A stretch of 64,000 nt of DNA from Sphingomonas phyllosphaerae (lineage in GTDB: Bacteria; Pseudomonadota; Alphaproteobacteria; Sphingomonadales; Sphingomonadaceae). The position numbers were made by a program, and so were the translations under genes. Below, in pieces: positions 15,011-24,033 of the stretch. The notes under the pieces were generated by a model. That model worked only from the letters and a program-made list of their open reading frames with translations, did no database searches and was not told the DNA's origin. Position 1 is the stretch's first letter. Each line of letters begins with the position of its first letter. The stretch spans positions 102,250 to 166,249 of the forward strand of contig NZ_JAPYKH010000009.1 of NCBI RefSeq assembly GCF_029623345.1, read 5' to 3'.

Positions 15011-16293
15011 TGCTGCTCGCGCTCGCTATCTTCGTTGCCACGATCGCGCTCGTCATATGGCAACCCAAGGGCTTGGGCATTGGCTGGAGCGCGCTGGGCG
15101 GGGCGGCTGTAGCGCTACTCGTCGGGGTCGTTTCGCTCTCCGACGTGCCGGTAGTGTGGGGCATCGTCTGGAACGCGACCGCGACGTTCGTCGCGATCAT
15201 CATCGTTAGCCTGTTGCTCGATGAAGCCGGGTTCTTCGAATGGGCAGCGCTCCACGTCGCACGCTGGGGTCGGGGGCATGGTCGCCAGCTGTTCGTGCTG
15301 ATCGTCCTGCTCGGCGCGGCGGTGTCGGCGCTGTTCGCCAATGATGGCGCGGCCCTGATCCTGACGCCGATCGTCATCGCGATGCTGCGGGCGCTGGGAT
15401 ACAAGGACAAGGCCACACTGGCGTTCGTCATGGCGGCGGGGTTCATTGCCGATACCGCCAGCCTGCCGCTGGTCGTCTCCAACCTCGTCAACATCGTGTC
15501 GGCCGACTTCTTCCGGATCGGCTTTGCCGATTATGCCTCGGTGATGGTGCCGGTCGATCTGGCGTCGATCGCCGCGACGCTGGTCGTGCTGCTGCTGTTC
15601 TTCCGGCGCGACATACCGGCGAGCTATGACGTGGCGCAGCTCCGCGCACCCGCTGATGCGATCCGCGATCCTGCCACGTTTAAGGCGGGCTGGGTCGTCC
15701 TCGCCTTGCTGCTCGCCGGCTTCTTCCTGCTCGAACCTATCGGCGTGCCGGTCAGCGCCGTCGCTGCTGCCGGTGCCGTTCTCCTGCTCGTCATCGCCGC
15801 GCGCGGCCATGTCATCCAGACGCGCAAGGTGCTGGTCGGCGCGCCGTGGCAAGTCGTGATCTTCTCGCTCGGCATGTACCTGGTCGTCTACGGCCTGCGG
15901 AATGCTGGCCTGACCGATCATCTTGCCGGTCTGCTCGATCGCACCGCGCAAGGCGGCGTATGGGGGGCGGCATTCGGCACCGGGATTATCGCCGCGCTGC
16001 TGTCGTCGGTGATGAACAATATGCCAACCGTCCTGGTGGGGGCGCTGTCGATCGACGCGACGCACGCCACGGGCGCGATCAAGGAAGCGATGATCTACGC
16101 CAACGTCATCGGTTGCGACCTTGGGCCGAAGATCACGCCGATCGGCTCGCTCGCGACGCTGCTGTGGCTGCACGTCCTCGGGCAGAAAGGCATCCGGATC
16201 GGCTGGGGCTATTACTTCAAGGTCGGCGCAACGCTCACCATCCCGGTGCTGCTGGTGACGCTCGCCGCACTCGCGATAAGGCTTAGTCTGTAA
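15010..16293 (+). CDS. arsB: Arsenite efflux membrane protein ArsB
   Basis: This 427-residue carrier of the ArsB/NhaD-like ion transporter family has about 11-12 hydrophobic helices. Family motifs include [42 protein letters not shown] and [21 protein letters not shown]. It exports arsenite driven by membrane potential; no arsA is present, so no ATPase coupling is expected. The ATG overlaps the arsC stop and its TAA overlaps the arsH start by 1 bp, so the three genes are tightly coupled. Confidence 0.96.
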   Translation: MLLALAIFVATIALVIWQPKGLGIGWSALGGAAVALLVGVVSLSDVPVVWGIVWNATATFVAIIIVSLLLDEAGFFEWAALHVARWGRGHGRQLFVLIVLLGAAVSALFANDGAALILTPIVIAMLRALGYKDKATLAFVMAAGFIADTASLPLVVSNLVNIVSADFFRIGFADYASVMVPVDLASIAATLVVLLLFFRRDIPASYDVAQLRAPADAIRDPATFKAGWVVLALLLAGFFLLEPIGVPVSAVAAAGAVLLLVIAARGHVIQTRKVLVGAPWQVVIFSLGMYLVVYGLRNAGLTDHLAGLLDRTAQGGVWGAAFGTGIIAALLSSVMNNMPTVLVGALSIDATHATGAIKEAMIYANVIGCDLGPKITPIGSLATLLWLHVLGQKGIRIGWGYYFKVGATLTIPVLLVTLAALAIRLSL

Positions 16294-17036
16294 TGCCGTT
16301 GCGCACGCTCTCGGATCCCGATCATCTGCCTGCCCTTGATCGGCGCTATGCACTCGATCGTCCCGCCCTTGGGTTGGGGGCCGGTAATCCTCCCCCGCGC
16401 ATCCTGCTGCTCTATGGCTCCTTGCGGGAACGGTCCTATTCGCGCCTGTGCGTTGAGGAAGCGGCCCGCCTGCTGCAATTTTTCGGCTGCGAAACGCGTA
16501 TTTTTGACCCCGCCACGCTGCCGTTGCCCGATCAGGTGACGGGGGACGATCACCCGGCCGTCCGCGAATTGCGGGAACTGTCGATGTGGTCGGAGGGGCA
16601 TGTGTGGTGCAGCCCAGAGCGGCACGGCCAGATTACCGGCATCATGAAGCTACAAGTCGATCACCTGCCGCTCTCGATAGGTGGAATGCGACCGACACAG
16701 GGCCGCACGCTTGCGGTCATGCAGGTGTCGGCCGGTTCGCAGTCGTTCAACAGCGTCAACACGCTGCGCGTCCTCGGCCGCTGGATGCGAATGGTGACGA
16801 TCCCGAACCAGTCGAGCGTCGCCAAGGCCTTTCAGGAGTTCGATGAAGCGGGGCGCATGAAGCCATCCAGCTATTACGATCGGATCGTTGATGTGATGGA
16901 GGAGCTGGTGCGGTTCACGGTGCTGCTTCGGCCGCACGCGGCCCAGCTCGTTGATCGCTACTCGGAACGAAAGGAAGCCGGGGTGCCGATCGACCCCACA
17001 ACCGACCTGTCGAGCATCGCCACGGCTCGGGTATAG
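16293..17036 (+). CDS. arsH: NADPH-dependent FMN reductase ArsH
   Basis: This 247-residue flavoprotein has the flavodoxin-like phosphate loop [16 protein letters not shown] and the ArsH signatures [18 protein letters not shown] and [21 protein letters not shown]. ArsH oxidises trivalent organoarsenicals or reduces quinones and confers resistance to methylated arsenicals. It closes the operon; the second repeat copy begins 4 bp after its stop. Confidence 0.95.
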   Translation: MPLRTLSDPDHLPALDRRYALDRPALGLGAGNPPPRILLLYGSLRERSYSRLCVEEAARLLQFFGCETRIFDPATLPLPDQVTGDDHPAVRELRELSMWSEGHVWCSPERHGQITGIMKLQVDHLPLSIGGMRPTQGRTLAVMQVSAGSQSFNSVNTLRVLGRWMRMVTIPNQSSVAKAFQEFDEAGRMKPSSYYDRIVDVMEELVRFTVLLRPHAAQLVDRYSERKEAGVPIDPTTDLSSIATARV

Positions 17037-17038
17037 TG

Positions 17039-17234
17039 GTCACAACCGAACGAGACTGTTGAAAAACTCGGCGAGCAGGCAGTGCGGCCACCTCACGTGT
17101 AATATGATTGCTTGCAGTTGGTCTCTTTTACACAAGATGTTGTGACAGTCGGGGCTATACGAAAATAATATTCCTCGAACCAGCGCCCCTTCCAAGCCAA
17201 AGCGACTTTTTCAACAGCCTCGAACGGTTGTGAC
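17039..17234. repeat. Direct repeat copy 2, full-length MITE-like element right of ars
   Basis: The core 17040-17221 matches 13787-13968 at all but one base. Here the ends extend to about 32-bp inverted repeats: GTCACAACCGAACGAGACTG on the left and, read from the right on the opposite strand, GTCACAACCGTTCGAGGCTG, both continuing into TTGAAAAA. This copy looks complete at about 196 bp, with no coding capacity. Together the two copies bracket arsRCBH. The remaining bases to 17376 hold no gene I can support. Confidence 0.85.
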
Positions 17235-17376
17235 ACCACGTACCGACGGCTTTCGACCGTTTTAATCCTGAAAGCTGACTGACAGGAAAGTCCCAATTTA
17301 AGACGTTGCGGGTCACGTGAACGAAGGGTGAGTTCTAGAGCCACGACGGAGGCCGCTACCCTCTCTCGGAATCCCG

Positions 17377-17955
17377 TTACTGCCCTTCCGCGCTGATGCT
17401 TTCTTGCTCCGGCGCTGGAAGGTGGCGGTAGAGTGTTGGAACTGAGACCCCGATCGCGGGGGCGATCTCACGCATCGGCATCCCGGACGCCAAGAGTTTG
17501 CGAGCAGCCGCGAGCCGGTTGGGCGTCATCACCGTCTTCCGGCCGCCCACCCTCCCCTCCCGCCGCGCCACCGCGAGGGCGGCTGTCGTGCGTTCGCGGT
17601 TAAGGTCGCGCTCCATTTCAGCCATGGCAGCCATAATGTGGAAGACGAGCTTGCCGGCAGTGCCGGCCGTGTCGATGCCGTCGGTCAGCGATCGGAACCC
17701 GATGCCGCGCTTCGCCAGATCAGCGGCCAGGTCGACCAACCCCTTCATCGTTCGGCCCAAGCGGTCGAGCTTCCACACGACCAACACGTCGCCGGGTCGG
17801 GCATGGGAGAGCGCGTCTGCCAAGCCGACGCGGTTCGCCTTCGCACCGCTCGCCTTGTCGCTGAAGGTCCGTTCGCAACCTGCCTCGCGCAACGCATGGA
17901 GCTGCGGTGTCAGATCTTGTTCCGCTGTCGAGACCCGGGCGTAGCCGATCAGCAT
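17377..17955 (-). CDS. Serine recombinase (resolvase/invertase family)
   Basis: This 192-residue protein has the resolvase catalytic domain: YARVSTAEQDLTPQ with the catalytic Ser9, VWKLDRLGRTMKGLVDL, GIDTAGTAGKLVFHIMAAMAEMERDLNRERT, and a C-terminal helix-turn-helix (PMREIAPAIGVSVPTLYRHL). Its length fits a Tn3-type resolvase or DNA invertase. No transposase is nearby, so it may be the remnant of a transposon that brought in the ars cassette, or an independent small mobile unit. Confidence 0.93.
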   Translation of the reverse strand: MLIGYARVSTAEQDLTPQLHALREAGCERTFSDKASGAKANRVGLADALSHARPGDVLVVWKLDRLGRTMKGLVDLAADLAKRGIGFRSLTDGIDTAGTAGKLVFHIMAAMAEMERDLNRERTTAALAVARREGRVGGRKTVMTPNRLAAARKLLASGMPMREIAPAIGVSVPTLYRHLPAPEQESISAEGQ

Positions 17956-18263
17956 GAAGCGTTCTCAAAACTCATTTCTTGTGCCTAGCACGGGTCCCCG
18001 CAATCGAGAATGTGTTTTGATACGTCCGTGACCGCTGCTAGACGTTCTCATATGATGGCGCGTCAAAATCGATCGTTTGTGAGATCAACCGCCGGAGCAA
18101 CACCGTCCGATCAGGGTGGTACCGATGCGACATGTTCAATGGTGCAGACGAGCGGCTGAAAACACCGCTGTCAGGCGGGGTATCACCTGCCTGCACAGGG
18201 TTGGCCGTTGAACGGTTATCGACCGATCGCTTTTGAGTGCGTGGAACCACAAACCTTAGGCGC
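17956..18263. other. Intergenic region upstream of the recombinase
   Basis: No gene is seen in 308 bp. A res or promoter region for the recombinase would be expected here. The motif CGTTCTCA occurs twice (about 17960 and 18044) and AT-rich arms GTGTTTTGATAC and GAAAACACC are present, but I cannot define a res site. Confidence 0.4.
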
Positions 18264-19214
18264 CTAACAGAAGCTAAGCACGATCCGCCCGCGCACGCCG
18301 CCAGCGAGTTGCGCGCGCTGTGCATCCGCAACTTGCTCGACTGGGAAGGTGGCGGCTACCTTGGGCTTGATCCGCCCGGCTTCGACGGTTTCACGCAGCG
18401 TTTCCAGCCAGTCGGTGCGCTCCAGCACCTCGGGCACGAGCACCGGACGAATGTGGATGCGCTGCTCGTCCGGCCTGTCGTTCCACCCGCGCACCGGAAT
18501 ATAAACACCCCCGTCCTTGATCGCCGGGAAGGCCTGCTCTGCCAGTAGCGCGGTGTCGAGCAACGCATCGACGCCGTGTGGCACCGCCTCACGCACGCGA
18601 TCGGCATAGCCGTCGCCGCGCAGCACCACGATGTCTGCGCCATAGCCGCGCACGGTATCGACATCCTCGGGTTTGGCGTCGGTCACCACGGTTAGGCCAC
18701 GCTGCTTGGCAAGCACGATTGTCAGATAAGCAAGCCAGCCCGCTCCGCCCGTTACCGCTAAAACCTGCCCCGGAGACAGCGCGGCATGATCAAGGGCATA
18801 GAGTGCCGTAAGGCCGTTCATAGGCACCGTTGCGGCTTCGATTGGCGTCGTGCCTGCCGGCTGCGACACCACCGAAGCCTCGGGTACCACGATATACGAC
18901 GCCTGTGCGCCGCCTTCGTCCCGTCCTGGCTTCACCGCCGCTATCACCTCATCGCCGACGTTAAGGCGCGTCACGCCCACACCAACCGCCTCCACGGTGC
19001 CGGCAGCGTCCATGCCCGGCGTCATTGGAAGTTTGAGGCTGCCTTGGCCGGGATCGCGCAGCAAGATGTCGGTCGGATTTACTGTAGCAGCGGCAACACG
19101 GATGCGGACCTCGCCAAGCCCCGGCGCGCGCACTGGACGGTCTCCAACGCTCATTACGTCATAGTCGCCGTTGCCGCTGTATAGCACGGCCTTCGCTGTG
19201 ATCGTATCGGTCAT
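18264..19214 (-). CDS. NADP-dependent quinone-type oxidoreductase (MDR superfamily)
   Basis: This 316-residue medium-chain dehydrogenase lacks zinc ligands and resembles quinone oxidoreductases. The N-terminal GroES-like domain includes ATVNPTDILLRDPG; the Rossmann domain has LAVTGGAGWLAYLTIVLAKQRGL, with an AxGxxG-type loop slightly altered. ATG 19214 has CGGAGAAGAGAAT upstream. It probably reduces quinones or reactive enones with NADPH. It stands at the start of the redox region; the next minus-strand gene is 88 bp away. Confidence 0.88.
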   Translation of the reverse strand: MTDTITAKAVLYSGNGDYDVMSVGDRPVRAPGLGEVRIRVAAATVNPTDILLRDPGQGSLKLPMTPGMDAAGTVEAVGVGVTRLNVGDEVIAAVKPGRDEGGAQASYIVVPEASVVSQPAGTTPIEAATVPMNGLTALYALDHAALSPGQVLAVTGGAGWLAYLTIVLAKQRGLTVVTDAKPEDVDTVRGYGADIVVLRGDGYADRVREAVPHGVDALLDTALLAEQAFPAIKDGGVYIPVRGWNDRPDEQRIHIRPVLVPEVLERTDWLETLRETVEAGRIKPKVAATFPVEQVADAQRAQLAGGVRGRIVLSFC

Positions 19215-19302
19215 ATTCTCTTCTCCGGCGCGTAGCGCCTGACTCATGTAGGATTTACAAGGGCGATGGGTGAAAGCCTATGTCCAAGAAAGTTCCTCAG
19301 CC

Positions 19303-20055
19303 TCACACCAGCGTCCAACCGCCATCTACAACTACCTGAGCGCCATACATGTACGACGCCTCCTCCGAAGCCACGAACAGAACCACTCGCGCTACTTCCT
19401 CTGGCTCCGCGTACCGCCCCGCAGCCGTATCGCTTCCCAATTTTTCTGCAACACTCCGATCAGGATACTCGGCTCTCGCCATTGGGGTCATAGTCGTGCC
19501 CGGCAGGACCGCATTGCATCTGACTTTGGGCGCAAACTCGACAGCGAGTGCCCGTGTCAGGCCGATGACTGCGTGCTTCGATGTCGTGTAGGCTAAACCA
19601 CCCGCCCCACCCACCAACCCAGCGGCTGAGGCGACATTAACGAGGGCGGGCTTCTTCGCGTCCTGCAATGCGGGCATCAGTGCCCGAGATAGGAGAAAGG
19701 GTGCTTTGACATTGACGCCCATCACACGGTCCCACAGCGCCGCGTCGGTGTCACGAAGGCCCGCGCTACTAAAGATCCCGGCATTGTTGACTAGGATGTC
19801 GACACCCCCGAGATCCTCTGCAATTTGAAGGCTGCCACGCTCGATCTCCGAGGCTTGTGCCAGATCGATAGTGAAAGGCTGCCCGTTCCCCCCCGCGTCC
19901 TTGATCGAACGCGTGAGATCGGCAAGTGCGGCCTCATCTCTATCAAGCAACGCCACGATCGCACCTTCGGCAGCGAAGCCGGTCGCGATCGCACGTCCCA
20001 TTCCAGCAGCCGCTCCGGTTACTACAACCTTTTTGCCTGCAAAGCGCGTCGGCAT
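19303..20055 (-). CDS. Short-chain dehydrogenase/reductase
   Basis: This 250-residue classical SDR has the TGAAAGMGRAIA cofactor loop, DILVNNAGIF, catalytic Ser in NVASAAGLVG and YTTSK (Tyr/Lys), and C-terminal VVVDGGWTLV. An aspartate at the end of the second strand (LLDRDE) suggests NAD preference. GAGGAAA lies just upstream of the ATG. The substrate is unknown. The short distances to the flanking minus-strand redox genes suggest a common function. Confidence 0.92.
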   Translation of the reverse strand: MPTRFAGKKVVVTGAAAGMGRAIATGFAAEGAIVALLDRDEAALADLTRSIKDAGGNGQPFTIDLAQASEIERGSLQIAEDLGGVDILVNNAGIFSSAGLRDTDAALWDRVMGVNVKAPFLLSRALMPALQDAKKPALVNVASAAGLVGGAGGLAYTTSKHAVIGLTRALAVEFAPKVRCNAVLPGTTMTPMARAEYPDRSVAEKLGSDTAAGRYAEPEEVARVVLFVASEEASYMYGAQVVVDGGWTLV

Positions 20056-20119
20056 GATGCTTTCCTCAAATACTTAGGAAGAAGGCGGCGGATTAGACTC
20101 CGCCGCGCCGGGGCGGCGT

Positions 20120-21001
20120 TCAGTCCTCGATGACGAGGTCGAATGACTGCTGGTTGACCGTGTCGGGGTCAGGGCCGCTACGTTCGTCCGTGTCGAGGGC
20201 GTCGATGGATGCGATATCATCGGCAGTGAGCGCGAAGTCGAAGATACTAATATTTTCTGCAATGCGTTCTGCTCGTACCGATTTCGGAACCGCTGAAGTG
20301 CCGCGTTCGACATGCCAGCGCAGAACGATCTGGGCACTTGTCTTACCGTACCTCTTTGCCAGCGCGGTGATCGTCGGGTCTTCGAGGACGTTCGGCCCTT
20401 TGGATGCATAGACGTTGATCCCGCCGATGGGGGACCAAGCCTGCGTGACGATACCGAACCGCTGATGGACGGCACGCAGGGCGTGCTGATTGAAGTATGG
20501 ATGGAGCTCGATCTGGTTCACCGCAGGTACGACGGCCACATTGTCGATCAGTCGTTCGAGATCGGCCTCGCTGAAGTTGCATACTCCGATCGCACGAACG
20601 CGCCCGTCTGCTAGCAACCTTTCGGCCGCCTTGTAGGAGGCAATCGTTCGTTCGAAGTCGGCAGGCACCGGCCAGTGCAGGAGATACAGCCCAAGCTGAT
20701 CGAGCCGAAGCTTCCCCAGGCTTCGATCAAAAGCGTGTAACGCTTCGTCGTAGCCATAGTCGCTCATCCAGAGCTTGGTGGTGACGAAAACGTCTTTGGC
20801 GTCAACGCCGCTCGTCCGAATGCCCTCGCCGACCTCAGCTTCGTTGAAATAGCCTGCCGCGGTGTCGATCAGGCGGTAGCCATCGCTTAGCGCAGTGCGA
20901 ACGGCCGCAACGGCTTCTTGCTTGGCACTTTGGTACACGCCAAGGCCAAGCAATGGCATCTCTACGTCATTGTTCAGGGTGAGGGTCGGCTGGCTAATCA
21001 T
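20120..21001 (-). CDS. Aldo/keto reductase (AKR3/AKR5-like)
   Basis: This 293-residue NADPH reductase has the AKR signatures: GYRLIDTAAGYFNEAEVGEGI (Asp/Tyr catalytic pair), TTKLWMSDYGY with the Lys, LYLLHWPVP with the His, and the C-terminal AVPKSVRAERIAENISIFDF. It is close to 2,5-diketo-D-gluconate reductases, which in practice reduce many aldehydes and ketones such as methylglyoxal. The ATG has CATGGAGAAAAA upstream. The natural substrate cannot be read from sequence. Confidence 0.92.
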   Translation of the reverse strand: MISQPTLTLNNDVEMPLLGLGVYQSAKQEAVAAVRTALSDGYRLIDTAAGYFNEAEVGEGIRTSGVDAKDVFVTTKLWMSDYGYDEALHAFDRSLGKLRLDQLGLYLLHWPVPADFERTIASYKAAERLLADGRVRAIGVCNFSEADLERLIDNVAVVPAVNQIELHPYFNQHALRAVHQRFGIVTQAWSPIGGINVYASKGPNVLEDPTITALAKRYGKTSAQIVLRWHVERGTSAVPKSVRAERIAENISIFDFALTADDIASIDALDTDERSGPDPDTVNQQSFDLVIED

Positions 21002-21193
21002 TTTTTCTCCATGAGGGGTGCGGCCGCAACGTTGTCGGAGGCGGCGCCGCTTGACGCGGATCGGGACGCAGGCTCACTGCCCCGCAAGTGGCTGGAGCTG
21101 TCGGCGTGGCGGGTTACGGCTATGGGGGATGCTTCATGTTCACCAGCAATCTTTCATCGCGCGGGAGCTGGTGGTCTGGGACGGCTGAGCGGG

Positions 21194-21961
21194 TCAGTTC
21201 GCGCTGAAGCCGCCATCGACGGCAAGGTAGGCACCATGGACGAAGCTTGCGCCCGGGCTCGCGAGCCAGAGCACAGCCGCCGCTACCTCTTCAGGCTTCC
21301 CGAGACGGCGTATCACCTGCAATCGGTTGATCTCATCCATGGCTTCCGGCTGCGTTTCCATCATTGCCTGAACCATCGGCGTATCGATCGTGCCGGGGCA
21401 GACGGCGTTGATCTGGATGCCGCGAGCTGCGTAGGTCAGCGCCGCGCTACGGGTCATACCGATGACGCCATGCTTGGTCCCATTGTAAGCCGCCAGGTCA
21501 GCCGTACCGACGAGCCCGCCCACTGACGCACAGTTGACGATCGCGCCGCTTCCCTGATCGCGCATGTGCTTCAGTTCATGCTTCATGCAGGTCCAGACAC
21601 CACGAAGATTGATCGCGACGACGCGGTCGAAGTCAGCAGCGGGCTGATCCGCCAAGTCGGAGGCGGGAGCCTGGACACCGGCATTGTTGAAGCCGATGTC
21701 GAGCCGGCCATAGGTGGACACCGCCCGTTCTACCGCCGCAGCAACCTGATCCTCCTGCGAGACGTCGCAGGCGGCACCAATCGCTTGCCCGCCAGCGGCG
21801 CAGATTTCCGCGGCGGTTCGGCAAACCTCGTCCGCGTCCACGTCGGCCAGGATGACGGAAGCGCCGGACTTTGCAAAGGCACGAGCAGCAGCCAGTCCTA
21901 TGCCTTTACCTGCGCCGGTCACGAAGGCTACTTTGCCGCTGAAATCGTAACTGGGGTTCAT
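21194..21961 (-). CDS. Short-chain dehydrogenase/reductase
   Basis: This 255-residue classical SDR shows TGAGKGIGLAAARAF, DIGFNNAGVQ, catalytic Ser in NCASVGGLVG, YNGTK and VDGGFSAN. Strand 2 ends in ADVDADE, favouring NAD. The start at 21961 was chosen for the GGAGAACAGTT ribosome site; a longer reading adds a non-family extension. It is similar in layout to the SDR at 35629-36387. Substrate unknown. Confidence 0.92.
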   Translation of the reverse strand: MNPSYDFSGKVAFVTGAGKGIGLAAARAFAKSGASVILADVDADEVCRTAAEICAAGGQAIGAACDVSQEDQVAAAVERAVSTYGRLDIGFNNAGVQAPASDLADQPAADFDRVVAINLRGVWTCMKHELKHMRDQGSGAIVNCASVGGLVGTADLAAYNGTKHGVIGMTRSAALTYAARGIQINAVCPGTIDTPMVQAMMETQPEAMDEINRLQVIRRLGKPEEVAAAVLWLASPGASFVHGAYLAVDGGFSAN

Positions 21962-22180
21962 AACTGTTCTCCGTGGATCCGGGTCGAGCGCGAGGAGCGC
22001 TCGTGCGCGCACCGGATGCCGCTTCAGGAATGCTACGGCGGACGACGTTGGCGCCTGTCCGAGTTTGGTAGCAACGACGAAAGATGTCTTTCGAGCAGAG
22101 CTTGTTGCTAAAAAGGTGCCGTGCTGATTTACCAGCCATGACTTGCGCGCTGGTTACTTGAATCGATCGGCAATTGATCG

Positions 22181-22651
22181 TCACCGAGACTTAAGAACTT
22201 CTCGCAGACCCTGCAGGCCGGTCATCGCGGTGGGCCAACCTGCGTAGAAGGCGACGTGCGTGATAGCCGCGACGATTTCGTCCTTCGTCAGGCCGTTGTC
22301 GAGACCACGCTTGATATGGCCTTCCAATTCGTTGTGGCGGTAGAGCGCTACCAAGCTAGTGATCGTGACGAGGCTGCGATCGCGGGGCGAAAGCGCGGGG
22401 TCGCGCCATACGTCGCCGAACAGCACCTTGTCGGAAATTTCGGCCAACTTCGGGGCGATATCTCCGAAAGCCTCGCGTGCTTCGGTTGGCTCGTTGGCCA
22501 TCGTGCTTCTCCAATGCTCGGTATTGTTCTGGTCCGATGTCGCAGGCGAGGCCGCCTGGGCGCCGGTTGCCGGCAGGGCGACGAGGCAAGCGGCGCCTGC
22601 CACGACCCGGCGTCGCGAAACCTTTGCGTCCTCGTTCGCATCACCGCTCAC
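22181..22651 (-). CDS. Tat-exported carboxymuconolactone decarboxylase-like protein
   Basis: This 156-residue protein begins at GTG 22651, overlapping the cupin stop by 4 bp. The N-terminus holds a Tat-type signal (SRRRVVAGAACLVALPATGAQA). The mature part is an AhpD/CMD domain: SPRDRSLVTITSLVALYRHNEL and DEIVAAITHVAFYAGWPTAM. The CxxC of the AhpD peroxidase type is absent, as in gamma-carboxymuconolactone decarboxylase relatives. It is coupled to a periplasmic cupin. If the internal Met (MANEPTEA) were the start the protein would be cytosolic. Confidence 0.85.
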   Translation of the reverse strand: MSGDANEDAKVSRRRVVAGAACLVALPATGAQAASPATSDQNNTEHWRSTMANEPTEAREAFGDIAPKLAEISDKVLFGDVWRDPALSPRDRSLVTITSLVALYRHNELEGHIKRGLDNGLTKDEIVAAITHVAFYAGWPTAMTGLQGLREVLKSR

Positions 22652-23148
22652 CGGCGTGTTTCCGGACCGTGATAGTCGGCAGCGCTGACCGGCCCCTGCC
22701 AATCAACCTCACGACCATTCACTTTTTCTGTGATCGAAAGGTGCGACATCGCGGTGTCCCCCGTTGCGCCATGCCAGTGCCGGACACCCGGCGCGACTGT
22801 TGCCGTATCGCCAGCGCAGATCCGCGCCGGCGACTGACCCTCTTGCTGGGTCCACCCACACCCTTCCGTCACATACAGCGTCTGTCCGGCCGGGTGCGTA
22901 TGCCAGAAACTCCGCGCACCCGGACTAAAGGTGACCAGCCCCATGGACGTTCGTCCGGGCGCGACCGGCTTCGCCAGCAGTCGAACACTGACAGTGCCGG
23001 TGAAGGTCGTGGCCGGACCTGGTTTCGCAGGCGTCTCGCCCGCGCGAGTGACAGGCGTTTCAGCCCTTGGTCGGGCTTGTCCGAGCGCGCCGGAGGCGAG
23101 CGACAGGGTCGCTAACAACCCGATCATTGTCGTTGAGAATCTAATCAT
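22648..23148 (-). CDS. Secreted cupin-domain protein
   Basis: This 166-residue protein has a signal peptide (TTMIGLLATLSLASGALG) and a single cupin domain with metal ligands in FWHTHPAGQTLYVTEG and VRHWHGA. The ATG at 23148 has GGAGCTGCAA upstream. It is a paralogue of the cytosolic cupin at 44339-44749, sharing the HTHPxGQTLxVTEGxGWTQ block. Cupin plus CMD pairs are common in carbonyl/quinone-related operons; the two could act together in the periplasm. No substrate is known. Confidence 0.88.
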   Translation of the reverse strand: MIRFSTTMIGLLATLSLASGALGQARPRAETPVTRAGETPAKPGPATTFTGTVSVRLLAKPVAPGRTSMGLVTFSPGARSFWHTHPAGQTLYVTEGCGWTQQEGQSPARICAGDTATVAPGVRHWHGATGDTAMSHLSITEKVNGREVDWQGPVSAADYHGPETRR

Positions 23149-23188
23149 TTGCAGCTCCACGAGCAGACGGAAGGGTTCTAAAGTGACA

Positions 23189-23758
23189 TCAGTCCTGCTG
23201 ACTGAGCGACTGGATCAGCGTCAGCATCGATGCCCCTGGTTCGCTCCGGAAATCGGGCGCCAGCATCGACAGGATGGTCGCCGTAGACATCATCTCGCCG
23301 CCCTCCCGTCCGATGTGATCGAGGGCCGCCCGCTCGGCGCGATCCGAGGTGCTGCCGATCGCATCGATCGGCACGATTACGCGGTACTCCGCCTCGATTG
23401 CGTCGATAACCGAATGCAGCACCGCCGCCTCCGTCGCGATGCCGCAGACGATCATGATCGGTCGCTTGCACGCATCGACGCGCTGCCGAAGCGCATCGAC
23501 CAAAAAGGGTGCCGCCACGTCGGCGACGAAGCTGTTCGTTTCATCTGCGAACGTTGCAATTGGATCGATCGGGGACGGGGCACCGTCGCCTCCGGGCACC
23601 AGTGCGTACGTCACGGGAATGGACAGCCGCGTCGCAGCCCGCATGAGCGCGTTGGCGGAACTCTCGATACGACCAGGTTCCTCCGTTACGCTCCCCTCAA
23701 CCAGATGTGGCTGAAGGTGTGCAAAGAGAATTTGCACCTGACCTGGGCCCAGCCTCAT
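23189..23758 (-). CDS. Isochorismatase-like protein lacking catalytic residues
   Basis: This 189-residue protein follows the isochorismatase fold from its FAHLQ strand to VCGIATEAAVLHSVIDA and VPIDAIGS. The usual catalytic Asp (normally FADLQ or IDMQ) is His, and the nucleophilic Cys (normally TExCV) is Ala. The cis-peptide Lys region is also unclear. It therefore looks like a non-catalytic member. It lies 40 bp upstream of the cupin gene on the same strand, so probably in that operon, and diverges from the aldo/keto reductase at 24034. Confidence 0.8.
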   Translation of the reverse strand: MRLGPGQVQILFAHLQPHLVEGSVTEEPGRIESSANALMRAATRLSIPVTYALVPGGDGAPSPIDPIATFADETNSFVADVAAPFLVDALRQRVDACKRPIMIVCGIATEAAVLHSVIDAIEAEYRVIVPIDAIGSTSDRAERAALDHIGREGGEMMSTATILSMLAPDFRSEPGASMLTLIQSLSQQD

Positions 23759-24033
23759 ATAACGTTCCTTCGATCAGTCCGGCCCGTTCAGCGCCAGTCG
23801 CTACATCGAAATACAACGCCTCACCTGCCGATCATCCTCATGCATGGACCTGCATGAGGCTATGTGCCGTGTGCATCGATGCTCTTGCTTGAGTATTGGC
23901 TGGCGCGTCCATCATGAGGGCAGTGCATGACCGCATGCCGATCTGTGCATGTGTCGTACCGGTCTTAGCAGCCGTTGTTTGGAAGAGACCGCCGGCCATG
24001 TCCGGCCTGTCATCTAGAACGAGGCAAACGACC

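Noticed and set aside
17377..17955. Tn3 transposon
   Set aside because: Only the resolvase is present; no Tn3 transposase or 38-bp GGGG-type terminal repeats were seen.
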